11,222 nt of DNA from Bacillota bacterium (GTDB lineage: Bacteria; Bacillota; Sulfobacillia; Sulfobacillales; Sulfobacillaceae): NCBI GenBank assembly GCA_021820675.1, contig JAKADI010000021.1, positions 1 to 11,222 on the forward strand. Reading direction: 5' to 3'. The first letter of the stretch is position 1; each line of letters opens with the position of its first letter. The position numbers and the translations under genes were made by a program. The notes beneath the pieces were generated by a model, which worked only from the letters and a program-made list of their open reading frames with translations, was not told the origin of the DNA and did not search any database. Of this stretch, positions 7,529 through 11,222 are shown piece by piece.

Positions 7529-8206
7529 ATGGGGCAAAAAATACATCCCAAGGGGTTACGCTTGGGGATTGTTAAGGAATGGGATTCCAGGTGGTACGGC
7601 AGCCGCAAGAATACACCGGGACTACTCGGCGAGGACTTGGCTATTAGGCGATTTATCAAAAAAAGGCATCACTCAGCAGGGATAGCCCGAGTGGAAATTG
7701 AGCGGGGCTCGGCAAACAAACTCAAGGTGAGCGTGCATACAGGAAAGCCTGGCATGGTAATCGGCAAGGGTGGGGTAGGGGTCGATGCGTTGCGTAAGGA
7801 CCTCGAGAGGATCACGAAAAAAAACGTCAATTTGAACATTCTCGAAGTCAAGTCGCCTGATGCGGATGCGCAATTGGTGGCGGAGAATGTCGCGGGCCAA
7901 CTGGAACGCCGCATTGCCTTTAAACGAGCCATGAAGCAGTCGATTACTCGGACAATGAGATTGAACGGCGTTCAAGGCATCAAGATCATGGTCAGCGGTC
8001 GGCTTGGCGGAGCCGAAATTGCTCGCCGTGAATGGGCATGGGAAGGCTCCATTCCCTTACACACCCTGCGAGCCGATATTGACTATGGATTCGCCGAGGC
8101 GCACACAACCTATGGGATCATCGGAGTTAAAGTGTGGATTTACAAAGGTCAGGTCCTGCCTGCAGTCAAGAAACGCGTGCTGAACGCGCGGGAGGGAGGT
8201 CAATAA
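7529..8206 (+). CDS. rpsC: 30S ribosomal protein S3
   Basis: S3 forms part of the mRNA entry channel and its helicase, together with S4 and S5. The product is 225 residues, in the usual range. It starts [14 protein letters not shown] and holds a KH domain with the GxxG loop GKGG at 79–82. The entry-channel helix has FKRAMK at 131–136; E. coli has FRRAMK with Arg131/Arg132/Lys135 as helicase residues, so the first Arg is Lys here. [16 protein letters not shown] and [20 protein letters not shown] mark the C-terminal domain. Between them the usual EWYREGRVPL is [10 protein letters not shown] (168–177 region), losing two basic residues. TAGGAGGGA (7517–7525) overlaps the rplV stop and serves as ribosome binding site for the ATG at 7529. 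rplP starts 2 bp after the stop. Confidence 0.99.
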   Translation: MGQKIHPKGLRLGIVKEWDSRWYGSRKNTPGLLGEDLAIRRFIKKRHHSAGIARVEIERGSANKLKVSVHTGKPGMVIGKGGVGVDALRKDLERITKKNVNLNILEVKSPDADAQLVAENVAGQLERRIAFKRAMKQSITRTMRLNGVQGIKIMVSGRLGGAEIARREWAWEGSIPLHTLRADIDYGFAEAHTTYGIIGVKVWIYKGQVLPAVKKRVLNAREGGQ

Positions 8207-8208
8207 TC

Positions 8209-8643
8209 ATGTTGCAGCCAAAGCGTACCAAGTATCGCAAGATGCACCGGGGGCGCATGAAAGGAACTGCGCACCGGGGAAATAAAGTGGTCTTTGGCGA
8301 ATACGGCCTCCAAGCGCTGGAGCCTGCTTGGATCACGGACCGGCAAATTGAGGCAGCTCGTGTAGCCTTGACTCGGTACATTCGTCGGGGTGGTCAGGTG
8401 TGGATCACGATTTTTCCGGACAAGCCGGTGACAAAAAAACCCGCGGAGACACGTCAAGGTAGTGGTAAGGGTAACGTGGAGTTTTGGGTCGCGGTTGTCA
8501 AGCCGCAAAGGGTCATGTTTGAACTTGCTGGCGTGCCTGAAGACGTGGCGCGTGAGGCAATGCGATTAGCGGCTCACAAGTTGCCAATCAGGACGCGGTT
8601 CGTTAAACGCGAGGAGTCGGGGGAGGGTGCGCATGAAGCCTAA
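8209..8643 (+). CDS. rplP: 50S ribosomal protein L16
   Basis: L16 is a late-assembling 50S protein that contacts A-site tRNA and helps order the peptidyl transferase centre. The product is 144 residues, the family's norm. It opens [19 protein letters not shown], with the conserved [20 protein letters not shown] (29–48), [20 protein letters not shown] (68–87), and [20 protein letters not shown]. Arg82 aligns with E. coli Arg81, hydroxylated by YcfD/RoxA; the next residue, Met in E. coli, is Gln83 here. KPQRVMFE replaces the commoner KPGRVMFE. The ATG at 8209 follows the strong GGAGGGAGGT at 8191–8200; a frame extension upstream into rpsC has no homology. Its last 11 bases overlap rpmC, so L16 and L29 translation is probably coupled. 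Confidence 0.98.
   Translation: MLQPKRTKYRKMHRGRMKGTAHRGNKVVFGEYGLQALEPAWITDRQIEAARVALTRYIRRGGQVWITIFPDKPVTKKPAETRQGSGKGNVEFWVAVVKPQRVMFELAGVPEDVAREAMRLAAHKLPIRTRFVKREESGEGAHEA
8619..8626 (+). promoter_or_regulatory. Shine-Dalgarno site of rpmC inside rplP
   Basis: GGGGGAGG lies within the final codons of rplP, 6 nt before the rpmC ATG at 8633. It argues against the in-frame GTG at 8627, which abuts this site. Confidence 0.75.
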
Positions 8644-8836
8644 AGATATCCGAGAGCTCACCCATGAGGAGCTACAAGCCAAGTTGCGAACTTTGAAAGA
8701 GGAGCTTTTCCGACTTCGCTTCCAACTTGCAACCGCCCAGTTGGAGAATCCCATGCGCGTCCGCCAAGTCCGGAAAGATATTGCCAGAGTGCACACCATC
8801 ATGCGGGAGCGCGAGCTCCGGCAGGACGCGAAATAG
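8633..8836 (+). CDS. rpmC: 50S ribosomal protein L29
   Basis: L29 is a small two-helix protein next to L23 at the tunnel exit. The product is 67 residues from ATG 8633 and reads [14 protein letters not shown], then [19 protein letters not shown], the L29 signature, and [20 protein letters not shown]; it should form an antiparallel helical hairpin. A GTG at 8627 would add two residues (Met-Arg), but the ribosome binding site (8619–8626) touches it, so ATG 8633 is preferred. The gene overlaps the end of rplP by 11 nt in a different frame, an overlap long enough that rpmC initiation occurs while ribosomes finish L16. rpsQ follows after 15 bp. Identification is certain. Confidence 0.96.
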   Translation: MKPKDIRELTHEELQAKLRTLKEELFRLRFQLATAQLENPMRVRQVRKDIARVHTIMRERELRQDAK

Positions 8837-8841
8837 GGGGG
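8836..8841 (+). promoter_or_regulatory. Weak, G-only ribosome binding site of rpsQ
   Basis: The best purine run before rpsQ is six G (starting at the last base of the rpmC stop), 10 nt from the ATG at 8852, with a second possible GCAGAAG just downstream. This is the poorest match to the anti-Shine-Dalgarno sequence in the window, suggesting S17 relies on coupling to L29 translation. Confidence 0.5.
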
Positions 8842-8851
8842 CAGAAGCGAC

Positions 8852-9121
8852 ATGGAAAAACCAATGGGAAAGCGGAAGGTGCGAGAGGGAACGGTTGTTA
8901 GCGACAAGATGAATAAAACCGTGGTCGTGGCTGTCGAATCATTAGTTCGCCATTCCATTTACGGCCGGACCATGAGGCGAACGAAGCGGTTTAAAGCGCA
9001 TGACGAAGAAAACCAGTGCCGATCGGGGGATGTGGTGCGCATTGAAGAGACGCGGCCCCTTTCTAAAGAAAAACGCTGGCGTGTTATTGAGATAATTCGG
9101 CGCGCTGACGAGCTCCAATAG
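8852..9121 (+). CDS. rpsQ: 30S ribosomal protein S17
   Basis: S17 is an OB-fold primary 16S rRNA binder in the lower 30S body, needed early in assembly. The product is 89 residues, in the usual 80–90 range. Seen: [20 protein letters not shown] (9–28), the first strands and hallmark of the family, then a [10 protein letters not shown] segment, [20 protein letters not shown] (56–75) and a terminal VIEIIRRA. The ATG at 8852 is used; a second ATG at 8864 (MGKRKV) is over 20 nt from any purine run and is less likely. It is the last gene of the S10 block. A 46-bp gap to rplN follows, the longest in the window. Identification is certain. Confidence 0.97.
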   Translation: MEKPMGKRKVREGTVVSDKMNKTVVVAVESLVRHSIYGRTMRRTKRFKAHDEENQCRSGDVVRIEETRPLSKEKRWRVIEIIRRADELQ

Positions 9122-9151
9122 CTTTGACGATAAACACGAGCCAGGTTATGG

Positions 9152-9160
9152 AAAGGAGGT
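9152..9160 (+). promoter_or_regulatory. Strong Shine-Dalgarno site of rplN
   Basis: AAAGGAGGT is a nine-base complement to the 16S rRNA tail, 7 nt before the ATG at 9168. It is the strongest initiation signal of the spc block and may allow rplN to be translated independently of the S10 genes across the 46-bp gap. Confidence 0.9.
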
Positions 9161-9167
9161 ATTTCTC

Positions 9168-9539
9168 ATGATACAACCGCAAACCCGTCTAGCTGTCGCC
9201 GACAATACGGGCGCGAAGGAAATCATGTGTATCCGGGTTTTAGGCGGTTCGTTCCGGCGGTACGGAAATATTGGCGACGTGATCGTGGCATCGGTAAAAG
9301 TGGCAACGCCCGGGGGCGTGGTCAAAAAGGGCGACGTTGTGAAAGCTGTTATTGTCCGTACGAAGACCGGACGCCGGCGAAATGATGGATCGTATATCAA
9401 GTTCGACGAAAACGCAGCAGTCATCTTACGTGGTGAGGAAAAAGAACCGCGTGGGACCCGAATTTTTGGACCGGTGGCCAGGGAACTGCGCGAACGGGAT
9501 TTTATGAAAATCGTATCCTTGGCGCCCGAGGTACTCTAG
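9168..9539 (+). CDS. rplN: 50S ribosomal protein L14
   Basis: L14 forms intersubunit bridge B8 with 16S rRNA and lies under the factor-binding region; it is the target of the silencing factor RsfS. The product has 123 residues, the same as E. coli. It opens [20 protein letters not shown], then [35 protein letters not shown] (53–67) and [20 protein letters not shown], ending with [14 protein letters not shown] and [10 protein letters not shown], all highly conserved. The start is set by AAAGGAGGT at 9152–9160. It is the first gene of the spc block, with 37 bp to rplX. Nothing unusual is seen. Confidence 0.99.
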   Translation: MIQPQTRLAVADNTGAKEIMCIRVLGGSFRRYGNIGDVIVASVKVATPGGVVKKGDVVKAVIVRTKTGRRRNDGSYIKFDENAAVILRGEEKEPRGTRIFGPVARELRERDFMKIVSLAPEVL

Positions 9540-9576
9540 CGTAGCACAACCGAAAAAGGCGGAAGGAGGGACTAGG

Positions 9577-9888
9577 GTGCACGTAAAAAAAGGCGATTTA
9601 GTTAAGGTGTTGGCAGGAAAAGATAAAGGTAAGCAGGGGAAGATTATCCGGGCTATGCCGAAGGAAAACCGTGTCGTGGTGGACAAGATCAATCTGATGA
9701 AAAAACACCAGAAGCCAACGCAGCAACATCCGCAAGGTGGTATTATCGCGATGGAAGCGCCCTTGCATGTATCTAACGTCATGGTAATCTGCCCGTCTTG
9801 TAAAAAACCCACAAGATCTGGACACAAGTTCTTAGACAATGGTAAGAAGGTGCGGCAGTGTAAGCGGTGTGGTGCTGCCATCGATTAA
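9577..9888 (+). CDS. rplX: 50S ribosomal protein L24 with Cys4 ribbon
   Basis: L24 is one of the two assembly initiators of the 50S subunit, binding the 5' domain of 23S rRNA. The product is 103 residues. GTG at 9577 is the start, 6 nt after GGAAGGAGGG (9561–9570), and gives the family opening MHVKKGDLVKVLAGKDKGKQ with the KOW motif at about 4–30. VVDKINLMKKHQKPTQQHPQ is the conserved centre. The C-terminal part has Cys72-x2-Cys75 and Cys95-x2-Cys98 (CPSC, CKRC) in a rubredoxin-knuckle-like pattern; many bacterial L24 proteins carry the same four cysteines while E. coli and others have lost some. Zinc binding is inferred from this pattern. No sign of truncation. Identification is certain. Confidence 0.98.
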   Translation: MHVKKGDLVKVLAGKDKGKQGKIIRAMPKENRVVVDKINLMKKHQKPTQQHPQGGIIAMEAPLHVSNVMVICPSCKKPTRSGHKFLDNGKKVRQCKRCGAAID

Positions 9889-9916
9889 AAGCGCGAGAAG
9901 GAACAGGGGGTAAATA

Positions 9917-10471
9917 ATGGCTGTGGTGTCCGAGCTCAAGGAACGGTACGAAAATCAAATTGTGCCGCGCCTACAAGAGCGCTTTACGTACAAGAATGCG
10001 ATGAACGTGCCCAAGCTTGTCAAGGTTGTTATTAATATGGGTGTTGGGGATTCAATCGGAAATCCCAAGTTACTCGAGGCAGCCGTTAATGACTTGGCTA
10101 CGATCACCGGGCAGAAACCATTGGTAACACGGGCAAAAAGGTCAATTGCGTCATTTAAGGTCCGGGAAGGTATGCCCATCGGGACCAAGGTGACCCTTCG
10201 CGGACAACGGATGTATGATTTTGTGGAGAAACTGTTCTTCGTGGCTCTTCCCCGAGTTCGGGACTTTCGCGGTGTGTCGACCAAGGGATTTGACGGGCGA
10301 GGAAACTATACCTTAGGGATACGTGAACAAATCATATTCCCGGAAATTGACTATGACAAGGTGGAGAAAGTGCGGGGTATGGATGTTACATTGGTAACGA
10401 GCGCTGAGACTGACGAGGAGGCCAAAGAACTTTTGACCTTGCTCGGGATGCCGTTTACACCACAACGTTAG
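9917..10471 (+). CDS. rplE: 50S ribosomal protein L5
   Basis: L5 binds 5S rRNA with L18 and L25, joins the central protuberance and contacts P-site tRNA. The product is 184 residues; the family is about 179–187. It contains [20 protein letters not shown] (31–50), [20 protein letters not shown] (64–83), [33 protein letters not shown] (111–130), and [13 protein letters not shown], all L5 hallmarks. The ATG at 9917 is preceded by an AGGGGG run at 9905–9910. In E. coli, S8 represses the spc operon by binding mRNA at the rplX–rplE junction; the 28-bp gap here shows no fold I can recognise as that site. rpsN follows after 10 bp. Identification is certain. Confidence 0.99.
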   Translation: MAVVSELKERYENQIVPRLQERFTYKNAMNVPKLVKVVINMGVGDSIGNPKLLEAAVNDLATITGQKPLVTRAKRSIASFKVREGMPIGTKVTLRGQRMYDFVEKLFFVALPRVRDFRGVSTKGFDGRGNYTLGIREQIIFPEIDYDKVEKVRGMDVTLVTSAETDEEAKELLTLLGMPFTPQR

Positions 10472-10481
10472 GAGGGATGAC

Positions 10482-10667
10482 ATGGCCAAAAAGTCACTAA
10501 TTGCTAAGGCGAAACGCACGCCAAAATATAAAGTCCGTAAGTACCATCGCTGCCAAGTGTGTGGAAGGCCGCACGGATATATCCGCGACTTTGGATTATG
10601 TCGATTATGTTTTCGCCAATTAGCGCACCAAGGACAGATTCCTGGTGTACGCAAAGCCAGCTGGTAA
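10482..10667 (+). CDS. rpsN: 30S ribosomal protein S14, zinc-binding short form
   Basis: S14 is a late-binding 30S head protein. At 61 residues it is the short zinc type (called type Z or rpsZ), as in Bacillota, Actinomycetota and Thermus, not the roughly 100-residue form. Cys24-x2-Cys27 and Cys40-x2-Cys43 are all present (CQVC and CRLC), so it should hold zinc. [20 protein letters not shown] opens the protein after Met, and it ends [18 protein letters not shown], the conserved tail. GGAGGG at 10471–10476 overlaps the rplE stop and places the ATG at 10482. In genomes that also carry a cysteine-free S14 paralogue under zinc control, this gene is the zinc-replete copy; whether such a paralogue exists here is not visible. 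Confidence 0.99.
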   Translation: MAKKSLIAKAKRTPKYKVRKYHRCQVCGRPHGYIRDFGLCRLCFRQLAHQGQIPGVRKASW

Positions 10668-10684
10668 GTGAGAGGAGGATCGCA

Positions 10685-11077
10685 GTGACTGATCCCATTG
10701 CAGATATGTTAACACGCATTCGGAACGCCAATGTTGTCTATCGTGAACATGTTGATGTTCCTGATTCCAAGATTAAACGTGCTCTGGCGCACATTTTAAA
10801 ACAAGAAGGATTTATCCGTGATTACGAAATGGTGGAAGATGGGAAGCATGGTGTGATACGTCTCCACCTTAAGTACGGGCCTAATCGTGAGCGAGTTATT
10901 TCCGGGCTAAAGCGTATTAGCCGACCCGGCTTGCGCGTGTACGCGGGGAATGACGAATTGCCTCGAGTCCTGGGCGGGCTGGGTATCGCGGTGCTGTCGA
11001 CGTCACGTGGAGTCATGACAGAGAAACAAGCGCGGGAGATCCACGTGGGCGGAGAGGTGCTTTGCTACGTTTGGTAA
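10685..11077 (+). CDS. rpsH: 30S ribosomal protein S8
   Basis: S8 is a primary 16S rRNA binder (helix 21) central to 30S platform assembly and, in E. coli, the repressor of the spc operon. The product is 130 residues, the usual length, from a GTG at 10685 that gives the universal opening [26 protein letters not shown] (10671–10680) is its ribosome binding site; the frame extends upstream through rpsN but that part lacks homology. Conserved segments: [20 protein letters not shown] (25–44), [12 protein letters not shown] (76–87), [20 protein letters not shown] and the C-terminal GGEVLCYVW with the usual Cys in the rRNA-binding region. 27 bp separate it from rplF. Identification is certain. Confidence 0.98.
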   Translation: MTDPIADMLTRIRNANVVYREHVDVPDSKIKRALAHILKQEGFIRDYEMVEDGKHGVIRLHLKYGPNRERVISGLKRISRPGLRVYAGNDELPRVLGGLGIAVLSTSRGVMTEKQAREIHVGGEVLCYVW

Positions 11078-11104
11078 GGTAGATTATGAGGAGGAATTTC
11101 GGGG

Positions 11105-11222
11105 ATGTCACGAATAGGCAAATTAGCGATTCCCGTTCCTGCTGGTGTTAGTGTTACTATCGAAGGAACACGGGTACACGTGAAAGGACCCAAGGGTGAA
11201 CTTGAACGCACCCTAAGGCCCG
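11105..11222 (+). CDS. rplF: 50S ribosomal protein L6, 5' part (3' end outside window)
   Basis: L6 lies near the sarcin–ricin loop and the factor-binding site of the 50S subunit. Only the first 39 residues and one base are in the window; the full protein is normally about 177–180. The visible start [20 protein letters not shown] and [14 protein letters not shown] match the L6 N-terminal domain closely. The ATG at 11105 follows AGGAGG at 11089–11094 with 10 nt spacing, somewhat longer than elsewhere in the window. By gene order rplR and rpsE would be expected next, outside the window. Confidence 0.96.
   Translation, partial: MSRIGKLAIPVPAGVSVTIEGTRVHVKGPKGELERTLRP

Noticed and set aside
8134..8208. 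Upstream in-frame extension of rplP into rpsC
   Set aside because: L16 homology begins at [11 protein letters not shown] (8209) after GGAGGGAGGT.
9124..9152. Possible promoter in the rpsQ–rplN gap (TTGACG, 17-bp spacer, TATGGA)
   Set aside because: The -35 is good, but the -10 matches only three of six bases and lacks the key final T; the start would fall within the rplN Shine-Dalgarno site, leaving no usable leader.
10559..10684. Upstream in-frame extension of rpsH through rpsN
   Set aside because: S8 homology begins at the GTG at 10685, with an AGAGGAGGAT site; the extension is rpsN read out of frame.
1..11222. Mobile elements, CRISPR arrays, tRNA or rRNA genes, prophage or defence genes
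   Set aside because: Every stretch is accounted for by canonical ribosomal protein or elongation factor genes; no repeats, tRNA-like folds or foreign genes were seen.

Overview
This window is one uninterrupted stretch of the bacterial str–S10–spc translation gene cluster. All genes lie on the + strand in the canonical order rpsL (3' part) – rpsG – fusA – tuf – rpsJ – rplC – rplD – rplW – rplB – rpsS – rplV – rpsC – rplP – rpmC – rpsQ – rplN – rplX – rplE – rpsN – rpsH – rplF (5' part). Twenty-one genes fill almost every base. The largest gap is 46 bp, two junctions overlap (rplD/rplW by 4 nt, rplP/rpmC by 11 nt), and no stretch over 300 bases lacks a gene.

The organism is a bacterium, most likely in or near the Bacillota (Firmicutes). 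Reasons: strong purine-rich Shine-Dalgarno sites close to the AGAAAGGAGGTGATC-type consensus before nearly every gene; the short four-cysteine (zinc) form of S14; an L24 with a C-terminal four-cysteine ribbon; a 691-residue EF-G; and an EF-Tu with a four-cysteine insertion in the G domain. Base composition looks near 50% GC. A moderately GC thermophilic or acidophilic Bacillota such as the Sulfobacillus or Thermaerobacter groups would fit, but I cannot assign the genus from sequence alone.

Layout: 1–4106 is the str part (S12, S7, EF-G, EF-Tu). 4125–9121 is the S10 part (S10, L3, L4, L23, L2, S19, L22, S3, L16, L29, S17). 9168–11222 is the start of the spc part (L14, L24, L5, S14, S8, L6). Only 18 bp separate tuf from rpsJ, and no convincing promoter, leader or terminator is visible at either boundary, so the three classical operons are probably read as one unit here. 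The products are ribosome structural proteins plus the two elongation GTPases that deliver aminoacyl-tRNA (EF-Tu) and drive translocation (EF-G).

I do not see an undescribed system. The points worth a second look are residue-level departures from consensus at functional sites: Arg at the streptomycin-associated S12 Lys87/88 position; Asn-Gly-Glu in place of His-Val-Asn at S10 56–58 (57 is the tetracycline/tigecycline-associated site); an elongated glycine-rich L3 loop near the peptidyl transferase centre; altered residues at the L22 exit-tunnel hairpin; Gln beside the hydroxylatable Arg of L16; and the EF-Tu Cys4 insertion. Comparisons with other organisms were made from memory, not by database search.
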